NCBI RefSeq assembly: GCF_008710745.1
Contig: NZ_VYSA01000001.1
Span: 1 to 64,000 of the forward strand
From: Microbacterium rhizomatis
GTDB taxonomy: Bacteria; Actinomycetota; Actinomycetes; Actinomycetales; Microbacteriaceae
Length of the DNA: 64,000 nt
Direction: 5' to 3'
Part shown: piece by piece, positions 42,604 to 51,363 of the stretch
Layout of the letters: the number at the start of each line of letters is the position of its first letter
How positions within the stretch are numbered: position 1 is the first letter of the stretch
Translations under genes and position numbers: made by a program
Notes under the pieces: model-generated
Databases searched by the model: none
What the model was told of the DNA's origin: nothing
Seen by the model: only the letters and a program-made list of their open reading frames with translations

Positions 42604-43598
42604 CGCAGCAGCTTGATTTCTCGGTGGGCATGGGCAAAGAGACGACGTACGGGAGCCCCTCCGCGGTTACTCGATTCTTCGAGTCTGAGGCCAAAGCAAA
42701 GTACGACGTCAAGACCATCAAAGGCTCGGGGCTGCGGCCCACGAAGGGTGTCGCCCGGACGTCGCGGCAGTCGATCTCCGGATTCGAGGGGTCGACCGAC
42801 ATCGAGCTCGATGCTCCGACGCGCGGGCTCGGGTTCCTGCTGAACGCCGTGATGGGAGCCGTCACTAACACGCTCGTTTCGACCGGGCTGTACCAGCAGG
42901 TGCACACCCTTTCGACGACTGACCCTGTCGCGTCGTACGCGATCCAGGAAGCGCTACCGCCGATCGGGGGCGGGGCTTCGAACGTGCACACGTTCCGGGG
43001 ATGCGTGTTCGATTCGCTCGAGATCAGCGCGAAAGAGGGCGCGTACCTTTCGGTGAAGCTGTCGGCAACGATCCTCAAGATGCTGACGACGGGTGCGACG
43101 GCGGCGTCGTACCCGTCTGACGACACCCTGTTCTCGTTCGTGCACGGCTCGATCCAGGTTGGCGGGTCGCTCACGGAGCCGGGGGCGACGACACTCGCCG
43201 TGGGCGACGCGATCCCCGCCGTGAACATCTCCGACTTCTCCTTGAAGGTGGCACGCAACCTCGACAAGAAGGGATGGAACCTCGGCGGTGCAGGGCTGCG
43301 CTCGCGCCCACCCGTGCTCGGCAAGCCCGAGATCACGGGAAAGATCACCGCTGAGTACACCGACAATGTGCTGCGTGATGCGTACCTCGCTCAGACGCCG
43401 CTCGTTCTCATCCTGACATTCACGAGCGGGTCGAACGTGCTTCAGATCGCGATGCCAGCGATCAAGCTCAAGGGCGAGGTGCCGACGTCGAACGGTGGTG
43501 ACGTGATCACGCAGTCGATCGACTTCGAGGCGTTCGACAACGGCACCGCGTCGCAGCCGATCTTCATCGTGTACCGCACTGCGGACACGACGCCGTAG
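42600..43598 (+). CDS. major tail (tube) protein
   Basis: The 332-residue beta-rich protein (QQLDFSVGMGKETTYGSPSA, RTSRQSISGFEGSTDIELDA, PEITGKITAEYTDN) has the size and layout of a siphovirus tube subunit. The long non-contractile tail is inferred from this, the tape measure protein and the absence of a sheath gene. Confidence 0.82.
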   Translation: MTQQLDFSVGMGKETTYGSPSAVTRFFESEAKAKYDVKTIKGSGLRPTKGVARTSRQSISGFEGSTDIELDAPTRGLGFLLNAVMGAVTNTLVSTGLYQQVHTLSTTDPVASYAIQEALPPIGGGASNVHTFRGCVFDSLEISAKEGAYLSVKLSATILKMLTTGATAASYPSDDTLFSFVHGSIQVGGSLTEPGATTLAVGDAIPAVNISDFSLKVARNLDKKGWNLGGAGLRSRPPVLGKPEITGKITAEYTDNVLRDAYLAQTPLVLILTFTSGSNVLQIAMPAIKLKGEVPTSNGGDVITQSIDFEAFDNGTASQPIFIVYRTADTTP

Positions 43599-43610
43599 GC
43601 GGGTCGGGTC

Positions 43611-44183
43611 GTGCAGCACAGGGTGACGGCGGATCTCGCCGTAGATCAGGACAAGCTGCGGAAACGGCTCGACGCAGTCAAGGAGTTCAGCCCGGCGCTC
43701 ATGCGCGGGACGCGAAAGCTGCTGCGCACCACTGGCGACGAGGTAATCGCCGAACAGTCGGCGATCCTCGACGGGCCGTTGCCCCGCGGCATCCGGGCCG
43801 CGGGGAAACGAGTCGTGATCCGACGCAACAAGAAGACGGGCAAGCTCGGGCTTCGCACCCTGAACGCATATCGCGAGCAGGATGTGCGCTCGAGCGGCCG
43901 GTCGACCGGGCTGCGTAAGGGAATCAAGGCCGGGCTGCGCACGCGCGTCGTGCTCGGCAAGACCCGCACCGAGGTTCGCGTGCAGACGACCGGCGCCCGT
44001 GAGAACGGGTCCGCGTTCTGGCAGTCCAAGAAGTTCCGGCACCGCGTGTTCGGCCGCGACGAGTTCGTGTACCAGCAGGGACAGCCGTACTTCTGGGGAC
44101 CGGCGTACCGCGGTGCGGCCGGGATGGTGCGGCGCATCGACGACATCGCAGACCAGGCATTCAAGCAGATCCCGCTCGAGTGA
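43611..44183 (+). CDS. HK97 gp10-like tail component
   Basis: The 190-residue basic protein (LMRGTRKLLRTTGDEVIAEQ, then KGIKAGLRTRVVLGKTRTEV) resembles head-tail joining or tail-completion proteins of the HK97 gp10 group. Its location after the tube gene is less usual. GTG start. Confidence 0.65.
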   Translation: MQHRVTADLAVDQDKLRKRLDAVKEFSPALMRGTRKLLRTTGDEVIAEQSAILDGPLPRGIRAAGKRVVIRRNKKTGKLGLRTLNAYREQDVRSSGRSTGLRKGIKAGLRTRVVLGKTRTEVRVQTTGARENGSAFWQSKKFRHRVFGRDEFVYQQGQPYFWGPAYRGAAGMVRRIDDIADQAFKQIPLE

Positions 44184-44212
44184 GCGGCCCACAATCACAG
44201 AGAGGGGGAGTC

Positions 44213-44566
44213 ATGGCGACTCTCAAAGTCGGCGGTCGCGAACTGGTCGCAAAGCCGCTCAGCAAGGCGCGGGTGTCCGACATCATCGAGCTTCAGCGGC
44301 AGTCGGGCATCAAAGAGATCTCGAGCATCCGGGAAGCGGTCGAAGAGGCTGACATTCTCGGCAACGTAATCTTGTCATTCCTCACGCAGCACAACGCGGG
44401 ATTTCGCGTGAAGTGGGATGACCTGATTGACGGGCCGCTCGAGGATCTCGGGGAGTACCTGCCCGACCCGGAACCCGAGGGCGAGGGTAAGGAAGACGCA
44501 AACCCTCCGCAGGCCGAAACGGCCGCGGACGACGCGGCCGACGTGGAGGCGTCGACCCCCGAGTAG
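44213..44566 (+). CDS. tail assembly chaperone G
   Basis: The 117-residue product (LVAKPLSKARVSDIIELQRQ, then IDGPLEDLGEYLPDPEPEG) lies directly before the tape measure gene, the fixed position of the G/GT chaperones that coat the tape measure during assembly. The C-terminus is acidic. GAGAGGGGG precedes ATG 44213. Confidence 0.82.
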   Translation: MATLKVGGRELVAKPLSKARVSDIIELQRQSGIKEISSIREAVEEADILGNVILSFLTQHNAGFRVKWDDLIDGPLEDLGEYLPDPEPEGEGKEDANPPQAETAADDAADVEASTPE

Positions 44567-44775
44567 GTCGGCTCGAGGCGACCGAGGGCAGCGTCGCCGA
44601 GCAGGTTCGGAATCGCATCCTCACGATCAGTCACGCGCAGTACTGGCCGGGGATAACGCCTTTCAACGTGGGCGATCTGCCCTACGACTTGTGGGTGTCG
44701 TACGCACTTTCGTGCGACGAGCAGATCGCACGAGAGAAGGAATACGCGGACGAGGTCCGCCGAGCTAGGAGGTAA
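44213..44775 (+). CDS. tail assembly chaperone GT, -1 frameshift product
   Basis: Downstream of the G stop (TAG 44564-44566) an open -1 frame runs to TAA 44773-44775 and encodes a protein-like segment (VAEQVRNRILTISHAQYWPG, then DLPYDLWVSYALSCDEQIAR) with no start codon of its own. A run of five C (44556-44560) in ACC CCC GAG directly before the stop is the likely slip site. The fusion would have about 187 residues. Confidence 0.7.
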
Positions 44776-44778
44776 GAC

Positions 44779-46581
44779 GTGGCCGGTTCGGCGAAGGATT
44801 TCATTCTCAATCTGGTAGTCGACAACTCCGACGCCGACAAGGGCTGGGACAGCTTCGAGAAGTCCGCGAAGGGCGCTGCGTCGGCCGTGGCGGCGGCGTG
44901 GGGTGCGGCGGGTGTCGCTGACGTCATCGGCGGCGCTCTCGACTCGGGCGCGTCCAACGCGAAGGTGTCGGCGAGCCTCGGTCTGACCGCCGAGGAATCG
45001 GCCCGCATGGGCAAGGTGTCGGGGGATCTGTTCGCGCAGAACTACGGCGAGGCGTCGGACATCTCCGAGGCGGTCGAGTCCGTGGTGAGCTCGATCGGCG
45101 GAATGCGGAACGCAAGCGCCCCAGATATCCAGGCGATGACGGCCGACGTCATCAACTTCTCGAAGGCGTTCGAGCAGGACGTGGGTCGATCGGCTCAGAT
45201 CGCCGGGCAGATGGTGACGCAGGGCCTCGCGGTCGACGCTGGGCAGGCGCTCGATCTGCTCACCCTGTCGATGCAGAAAGTGCCGAAGGAACTGCGCGGG
45301 GATCTCCTCGACGCAGTCGACGAATACGGCGGCATGTTCAATCAGATGGGCATCAGCGGCGAGCAGTCGATGTCGATGCTGGTCGCCGCGTCGCAGAAAG
45401 GCATGTACGGGATCGACAAGACCGGCGACGCGATCAAGGAGTTCGCGATCCGGGCGACCGATATGTCGTCCGCGACGCAGGGCGTGTACGACATGCTGGG
45501 TCTCAATTCGCAGGAGTACGCGAACATGCTGCTGGCGGGCGGCGAGGTATCGGCCGACGCGTTCAATACGATCGTGCTCGGCCTCGAGCGGATCGACGAC
45601 CCGGCTACCCGGGCGAACGCCGCAATCACCCTCTTTGGGACACCGCTCGAGGATCTCGGGGTCGACGGAATCCCGAAGTTCCTCGGTTCGCTGCATGGCG
45701 TCACGGGCGGGCTCGGCGATGTCGACGGCGCAACGAAGGCTATGGGCGACACCCTCAACGACACGGCGCAGAACCGAATCGACACCATGAAACGCGGCGT
45801 CGAGGGTTGGATGCGCTCAATGGTCGAGGCGGGTGGGCCTCTCGGCGAGCTCACGGCCGGAGCAATGGCGTTCGGCCCCGGCATCGCGCAGGCCGGGTCA
45901 CTGCTCGCGGGCGTCACGGGACTGCTGTCGCTGTTCCGCGGTGCGACGATCTTCGGCACCGCGGCGACGATCGCGAACACGGCTGCGCAGACCGCGAACA
46001 ATGTCGCGTGGCTTGCCTCCCCGGTGACATGGATCATCATCGCGATCATCGCCGCGATCGGTCTGCTCGTGGCCGCGGGGATCTGGCTGTGGCAGAACTG
46101 GGACGGCGTCACGAAGTGGATCGGTGAGGCGTGGTCAAACCTGATGGGTGCCTTCGAGAACGGCGGGCGTCAGATCTCGGACTTCTTCGGCGGGATCCCC
46201 GACGCGATCGGGTCAGCGTTCGAGTTCGCCGGAAACGGCATCATGCAGATCGGTCACGGGGTCGCGACCGCGTTCGCGTGGCTGTGGAACAACACGGTTG
46301 GCGCGATCAACTTCGAGGTTCCCGGGTGGGTGCCGTTCATCGGAGGGCAGCGGGTCAGCTTTCCACAGATCGTCGTTCCCGCGCTCGCGGCGGGTGGGAT
46401 CGCGCTCGGCCCGACGCTGGCCCTGATCGGTGAGGCTGGTCCCGAGGCAGTCGTACCGCTGTCGCGGGCTGGCGATTACGGGCTGGGTGGAGGCGGTGAC
46501 GTCGTCGTGCCGGTGAATTTCTCGATCGACGGGCGGACCATTCTCGAGGCGGTCATTCGCGCGGCTCGCAAGCGGAGGTAG
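44779..46581 (+). CDS. tail tape measure protein
   Basis: The 600-residue protein is mostly helical, with hydrophobic segments in its last third (TWIIIAIIAAIGLLVAAGIW; PQIVVPALAAGGIALGPTLA), and sets tail length. At roughly 1.5 angstrom per residue, the general rule, it predicts a tail near 90 nm. GTG 44779 follows AGGAGG, which lies over the GT stop codon. Confidence 0.88.
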   Translation: MAGSAKDFILNLVVDNSDADKGWDSFEKSAKGAASAVAAAWGAAGVADVIGGALDSGASNAKVSASLGLTAEESARMGKVSGDLFAQNYGEASDISEAVESVVSSIGGMRNASAPDIQAMTADVINFSKAFEQDVGRSAQIAGQMVTQGLAVDAGQALDLLTLSMQKVPKELRGDLLDAVDEYGGMFNQMGISGEQSMSMLVAASQKGMYGIDKTGDAIKEFAIRATDMSSATQGVYDMLGLNSQEYANMLLAGGEVSADAFNTIVLGLERIDDPATRANAAITLFGTPLEDLGVDGIPKFLGSLHGVTGGLGDVDGATKAMGDTLNDTAQNRIDTMKRGVEGWMRSMVEAGGPLGELTAGAMAFGPGIAQAGSLLAGVTGLLSLFRGATIFGTAATIANTAAQTANNVAWLASPVTWIIIAIIAAIGLLVAAGIWLWQNWDGVTKWIGEAWSNLMGAFENGGRQISDFFGGIPDAIGSAFEFAGNGIMQIGHGVATAFAWLWNNTVGAINFEVPGWVPFIGGQRVSFPQIVVPALAAGGIALGPTLALIGEAGPEAVVPLSRAGDYGLGGGGDVVVPVNFSIDGRTILEAVIRAARKRR

Positions 46582-46583
46582 CA

Positions 46584-49019
46584 ATGCAGACGGCACCGGT
46601 TGGATTCGATGCGGCGATCGCGGCACGTTCGATCGACACGCTCACGGTGGAGGCTGCCGCGGCGACGTCGGGTGTCGACGTCGCCGCGGCGACCGGTTGG
46701 GGTGAGCGGATCACGGTTGACCGGCAGATGTCGGGCGAGCTCCCCGAGGAGGCGTCCGATGTTGTCGGGAGTGTGTCGACGACGCTCACGATCGAGGGTG
46801 ACGCGTACGCGCCCGGTGCGCCGTCGCCGATGCGAGATGCCGAGGCATGGCTCAATTCCGCGTCGAGCGTGAAGGCCGGGTACGGCGGGATCAAGGTTCC
46901 CGTGTTCACGGGGCGTGTCGCCGATCTCGATGCGTCGGAAGGATCAGGTGCGCTGACGCTGACTGCGCGGGACTCGAGCGAACGCCTGACCGCTCCCGTT
47001 CTGTTACGCCCGTATGGAAGCTACGGGCGTCGATCGGCGACTGGCGCAGCGTTCCGGCATCCGACGAACACGCAGGCTGTCGTGACATCGATCCTGCACA
47101 CGAACGGTATCCGGATGACGCCGGCACCGCGCGCCGGGTGTGAACTGTCCGTGCCCGGGGTGGGCGGCTGGCTCGCGGATGTCGGATGGACGGCCCCTCT
47201 CGGCCAGTCGAACGTGACGTCGCCGTGGCTCGTCCCTGGTCGATTCGGGTCGATGCCGGATTCGTCAGCCGAGATCATCCGCGGGTACTTCGCGACTCGA
47301 CGTGCGTTCTCCGGATCCGTGACGATGGTCGAGGCTTTCGTGCTGTTCGCCTCTGGCATGTCGCAGGAGCTTCTGAGGATCCAGTCCTACGTGGGTGCAG
47401 CCGTGACGCTCGAGGTCGCGTCGGGTTCCCTGAGCGTCGTGTGGCGCCCGGATCCCTCGACGTCTTCCGTTGTCGCGTCCGCATCGATCGCGAACGGGTG
47501 GCATCACGTCGCCTTCGAGGTCGTTCCCCGCGCCTATGTGCAGGTGTGGGTCGACGGGGTATCGGTCCTGTCGACGACGTCAGTGTGGGCGGGCGCGCTC
47601 CCGACGACCGACATCGACTGTGTGATCTGGTCGCCGGGTGCGATGCAGGGTGTCGCCGCGCACTGGAACGCGGGCGCGTACAACGCGGTGCCGACGCCGT
47701 CGATTATGACGTTCACGCCGGATGCTGATCTATCGACTGGTGCTCTCGATCTCATGAGCATCCCCGATGTTGACGGGCGCGCATCGTGGGAGGTGTTGCA
47801 GGAGATCGCTCAGGCCGAGCTCGGCATGGTCGGGTTCTCAGAGGCGGGTCGATTCTTCTTCAAGTCGCGGGCGGATCTCGCGGCGAACACGTCGCCTGTC
47901 GCGACGTGGGGCATCGACCTGATCGACGACATTCACGCATCGGTGTCGATGGACAGCGTCTTTACTCGGGCGACAGCGAAGGTGAAACGGGTCGTCGGTG
48001 TCGACTCGGGTCGTGGCACGGTCGATGTCGTGCCGTCGCTGATCGCGGATTCGGTGCTCTCGGTCCCGGTCGGCACGTCGTCGGTGATCGTGTCGGCATC
48101 GCAGCCGAACGTGGTCGACGGGCAGCAGGTGGCGATCATCACGGCGACCGGGGCGGCGCTGAATGTGCCGGTCGGGATGGTGCTCTGTTACGGCGAGAAC
48201 GGCCTGTCTCGGTACACGGGCGGGCAGGTGACGGCGTGGATCACCAACGTGGGTATCAAGTCGTGGCGAGTCACGTTCCGCAACGACAGCGCCTTCCAGC
48301 TTTACGCCGCGTGGCCCGCTGATTTCGTATCGGCAGGGACGCAGTTCGGACTCAAGGCAGGGGATCCGGGGTTCTGGATCAACGGGTACACCTACGACCC
48401 GTCGAACGCGCTTGACGAGGTCGTGGACCGGTCGAACGCGGGCGGAGTGGGGTCGTGGGGGATCCGGTTGCACCAATTCTCCGACAGCGTTTGGAGGCAG
48501 GATGCCGTGCCTGCGCGGGCGTTCCTCGACGCGATGCTCGCCGACACGGCGCAGCCCCGCGCGCAGATCGCCGATGTGACCGTGCCCGCGGATCCGCGGT
48601 GGCAGATCGGCGACCCTGTGCGGGTGACGGATTGGCGGGGCCGCGTGCCCGGGTTCGTGGCGCGTATCACCGCGATCAAGCTCACGATTGACCGGGCCGT
48701 CGAGAACGGAATGACCGGGGTCTATGGGCTGCGGCAGATCCCGGGAGCAATACCGCGCGTCACGTCGGGGCCGGCCGACCGTTCGGTGTCGGCCGGGTCG
48801 ACCGCGGCTTTCACGGTGGCGGCGACCGGCGCGGCGGGGTACCGGTGGCAGGTGCTCGTGCCGGGCGGATCTGGGTGGGTCGATATCGCGGGTGCGACGT
48901 CGGCGACGTACACGACCCCCGCAACCGTGCCCGCAGACTCGGGCAAGCAATACCGGTGCAACGTGACGAACGCGACCGGCGACGACTGGACCGGCGCGGC
49001 GACGCTCACGGTCACATGA
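46584..49019 (+). CDS. minor tail protein with LamG-like and Ig-like domains
   Basis: The 811-residue protein probably forms the tail tip. The N-terminal 150 residues are tail-protein-like, a concanavalin/LamG-type segment follows (about 240-360, GSVTMVEAFVLFASGMSQEL and GWHHVAFEVV), then a baseplate-hub-like middle with WEVLQEIAQAELGMVGFSE, and a C-terminal Ig-like domain (about 725-810, TSGPADRSVSAGSTAAFTVA). The adhesive domains suggest host-surface binding. Confidence 0.75.
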   Translation: MQTAPVGFDAAIAARSIDTLTVEAAAATSGVDVAAATGWGERITVDRQMSGELPEEASDVVGSVSTTLTIEGDAYAPGAPSPMRDAEAWLNSASSVKAGYGGIKVPVFTGRVADLDASEGSGALTLTARDSSERLTAPVLLRPYGSYGRRSATGAAFRHPTNTQAVVTSILHTNGIRMTPAPRAGCELSVPGVGGWLADVGWTAPLGQSNVTSPWLVPGRFGSMPDSSAEIIRGYFATRRAFSGSVTMVEAFVLFASGMSQELLRIQSYVGAAVTLEVASGSLSVVWRPDPSTSSVVASASIANGWHHVAFEVVPRAYVQVWVDGVSVLSTTSVWAGALPTTDIDCVIWSPGAMQGVAAHWNAGAYNAVPTPSIMTFTPDADLSTGALDLMSIPDVDGRASWEVLQEIAQAELGMVGFSEAGRFFFKSRADLAANTSPVATWGIDLIDDIHASVSMDSVFTRATAKVKRVVGVDSGRGTVDVVPSLIADSVLSVPVGTSSVIVSASQPNVVDGQQVAIITATGAALNVPVGMVLCYGENGLSRYTGGQVTAWITNVGIKSWRVTFRNDSAFQLYAAWPADFVSAGTQFGLKAGDPGFWINGYTYDPSNALDEVVDRSNAGGVGSWGIRLHQFSDSVWRQDAVPARAFLDAMLADTAQPRAQIADVTVPADPRWQIGDPVRVTDWRGRVPGFVARITAIKLTIDRAVENGMTGVYGLRQIPGAIPRVTSGPADRSVSAGSTAAFTVAATGAAGYRWQVLVPGGSGWVDIAGATSATYTTPATVPADSGKQYRCNVTNATGDDWTGAATLTVT

Positions 49020-49037
49020 CACAACGAAGGGGACGAA

Positions 49038-50123
49038 ATGCCTGACGTGAGATTCGAGTACACGGTGCCGACCGCGTCGGGGGTGGATGCGCCCGCCTCG
49101 GCGCAGCTGCGACTGTCTTTGCCGGTCGCGGTGCGTGGTGCAGGGCGGGTGCGGACAACAGAGGAGTTCGCTGTTCCGCTCGTCGCTGGGGTCGCTGTCG
49201 TGTCGCTGTCGCCGGGCGCCTGGCACGTGTTCGCTGACGGGGTCGAGGGGGAGCCGGAGCGGTGGATTCTGGTGACGGACACCTCGGGCGAGGTGGCCGC
49301 GTCGGCGCTCGAGGATGTGGACCCGCGGACGCTGGAACCGACCGTGCCGACACCGTCATTCACGCAGGCTGTGTCGAGTGTGGTCGCGGCCTACATGCTC
49401 GAGCATCCTTCAGTGACCCCGGATCAGGTCGCCGCCTCGGTCGCCGCCTCGGTCGCCGCCTACCTTGCCGAGAATCCCCCCGAGGATGTGACGCTCATCG
49501 ACCACCCGACGATCCCGGGGGCTGGGATCCTGACCATCGGCGCGCCGGCACCGGTCGTCGCACCGGTCGTGACTGTGCAGCCGGTCCCGGCGAGCGTGAG
49601 CGCGGGTGCTGCGGCGACGTTCAACGCGGCGGCGACCGGGTCGCCGACGCCGAGCGTGCAGTGGCAGAAGTCGACGAACGGCGGCACGACATGGAACGAC
49701 GTCGCGGGCGCGACGTCGGCGGTGTACGTCACGCCGCTTCTGTCGGTGGGTGACAGCGGGGTGCTGTTCCGCGCGGTGTTCACCAACGCGGGCGGAAGTG
49801 TGCCGACGACGGCTGCTTCTGTGACCGTGTCCTCGAGCGGTTCGGGCGCTCCGGTGATCACATTGCATCCGGCTTCGGGCTCTGTTCTCTCGGGCGACGA
49901 GTGGACGCTGACAGCTGCGGCGACCGGATCGCCTACGCCTTCGGTGCAGTGGCAGGTATCGACGAACGGCGGCACGACATGGGCGGACATCGCGGGAGCC
50001 AATTCGACGTCGTACACGTTCACCGTGCGCGCTGCTGGCACATTCACTCGGTACCGGGCGGTGTTCACGAACACTGTTGATTCGGCCACCACGAACGCCG
50101 CAATCATCGCGGCGACTGACTAG
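49038..50123 (+). CDS. tail protein with two Ig-like domains
   Basis: The 361-residue protein has an N-terminal beta-rich part (about 1-90), an Ala-rich helical link (SVVAAYMLEHPSVTPDQVAA) and two C-terminal Ig-like domains (about 180-270 and 272-360). Both contain ATGSPTPSVQWQ followed by STNGGTTW and are recent duplicates. Probably a fibre or receptor-binding accessory. Confidence 0.75.
   Translation: MPDVRFEYTVPTASGVDAPASAQLRLSLPVAVRGAGRVRTTEEFAVPLVAGVAVVSLSPGAWHVFADGVEGEPERWILVTDTSGEVAASALEDVDPRTLEPTVPTPSFTQAVSSVVAAYMLEHPSVTPDQVAASVAASVAAYLAENPPEDVTLIDHPTIPGAGILTIGAPAPVVAPVVTVQPVPASVSAGAAATFNAAATGSPTPSVQWQKSTNGGTTWNDVAGATSAVYVTPLLSVGDSGVLFRAVFTNAGGSVPTTAASVTVSSSGSGAPVITLHPASGSVLSGDEWTLTAAATGSPTPSVQWQVSTNGGTTWADIAGANSTSYTFTVRAAGTFTRYRAVFTNTVDSATTNAAIIAATD
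49629..50020 (+). repeat. duplicated Ig-domain coding segments
   Basis: About 49629-49735 and 49917-50020 are direct repeats encoding ATGSPTPSVQWQ...STNGGTTW; identity is high in the GACGAACGGCGGCACGACAT block. A more diverged third Ig module lies at the end of the preceding gene. Confidence 0.7.
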
Positions 50124-50136
50124 GAGGGCGTGACCA

Positions 50137-50562
50137 ATGACCGAAAGAATCGTCGCGCTCGTAGATCCCACGACGCGGAAGATCGACCCGGGCCTGATCC
50201 CGGGTGGCGGTGGGGGCGGGCCGCAGTCGGAGTCGTTCGCGTTCGCGGGAACGCTGGTCGTCGGAAGCGGAGCGTTCTACGTGCCGTCGCCGCCCGCTGA
50301 GATCCGGCTAATGAGCCTGACTATCACGCTGGGCATACTCGGGACAGGTGGCGGGTCGGTGACAGCCGCGTTGCTCGCGAACGGGTCACAGGTGGGCGCC
50401 GTGACCGTCGCCGCGGGTAGTCGGGTGGCGACTGTGCAGGCGTTCGACCCCGCGGTGATCCCCGCGAGTCAGCTTCTCTCGGTCGACATCAGCGCTGTTC
50501 CCGGGGCCGGCGCGACGCGGCCCGGTAATGCTGTCGTGCAGGCGGTCTGGGAGTACACGTGA
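50137..50562 (+). CDS. small tail fibre-like protein
   Basis: The 141-residue product starts MTERIVALVDPTTRKIDPGL, has a Gly6 linker and a beta-rich C-terminal domain (LMSLTITLGILGTGGGSVTA). It resembles C-terminal fibre domains of actinophages. Coupled to the next gene by overlap. Confidence 0.65.
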   Translation: MTERIVALVDPTTRKIDPGLIPGGGGGGPQSESFAFAGTLVVGSGAFYVPSPPAEIRLMSLTITLGILGTGGGSVTAALLANGSQVGAVTVAAGSRVATVQAFDPAVIPASQLLSVDISAVPGAGATRPGNAVVQAVWEYT

Positions 50563-51224
50563 TGATCGTGCAGAGCACACCGGGCTCGCGTGTGCCGGTC
50601 CCATCACCGGTGTTCCCCGTGCAGTACGCCGAGGCGGGGGCGACATGGTCGCTGTCGCAGTGGGAAGCCGAATTCGCGCGGATCCCGCTCGTGATCCGGC
50701 AAGAGTTCATTTCGTCACTGATCGACGAGTCGGGCGACCTGGTGCGGTTCGGGTACAGGGTCGGGTCGGTCGATTGGCTCGTGACAGGCGAGGGTCGGTG
50801 GCCCGGGTTCTCAGCGTCGTATGGCGCACTGTATGAGACAGGGCAGGCAACGGATCTGCACATGACGAGTAAACGGGTCGCGGTGCGATCCGATCAGCCC
50901 GTCACGCTGACGCTCGTGCACGAGTTCGGGCACCACATCGACACCACGTTTCACCGATTCCGAGGCGAACCGTGGGCGCCGAATTCAGCGCTGCGGCATC
51001 GCGCACCGTTCGCCGCCACCTGGCAAACCGTGAGCCCGAGCATCCCGTCCGCACTCTACGGAGCTACCAACGTCGCCGAGTGGATCGCTGAGCAATGGCG
51101 ATGTCAGATCCACGGCGACGGGGCCACGTTCCTGCAACTCATGGGCGGGAGCCGTTCGGCCGCAGACACGATCCGCGCCGAATGGGTATCGATGTTCCCG
51201 ACCATGCCCGCATTCAGCTACTGA
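50559..51224 (+). CDS. zinc-metallopeptidase-like protein at the end of the tail operon
   Basis: The 221-residue protein has a zincin motif H121-E122-F-G-H125 in LTLVHEFGHHID. A downstream helix NVAEWIAEQW (E174 or E178) could give the third zinc ligand, as in lethal-factor-like zincins. The N-terminus contains APF-like beta strands without a signal peptide. It could be a virion-associated protease or host-surface enzyme. GTG 50559 overlaps the preceding stop; ATG 50562 is the alternative start. A diverged copy of its last 50 codons lies at 52377-52527. Confidence 0.65.
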   Translation: MMIVQSTPGSRVPVPSPVFPVQYAEAGATWSLSQWEAEFARIPLVIRQEFISSLIDESGDLVRFGYRVGSVDWLVTGEGRWPGFSASYGALYETGQATDLHMTSKRVAVRSDQPVTLTLVHEFGHHIDTTFHRFRGEPWAPNSALRHRAPFAATWQTVSPSIPSALYGATNVAEWIAEQWRCQIHGDGATFLQLMGGSRSAADTIRAEWVSMFPTMPAFSY

Positions 51225-51363
51225 CGATCCTTCACGACCGACTCGCACCACTGGCCCTCAGGGGGCGGGGTGGAGCGGCCCTTGTGTCATTGGTCGACGG
51301 TGGCTGGGCACCAAGGCGTCCGCGGGTCGCCGAACTTGCATGCGCAGCCGGCGACGGATGAAC

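Noticed and set aside
46584..49019. Contractile-tail (myovirus) sheath or baseplate
   Set aside because: No sheath gene or baseplate cluster is present; tube, G/GT and tape measure order is that of a siphovirus.
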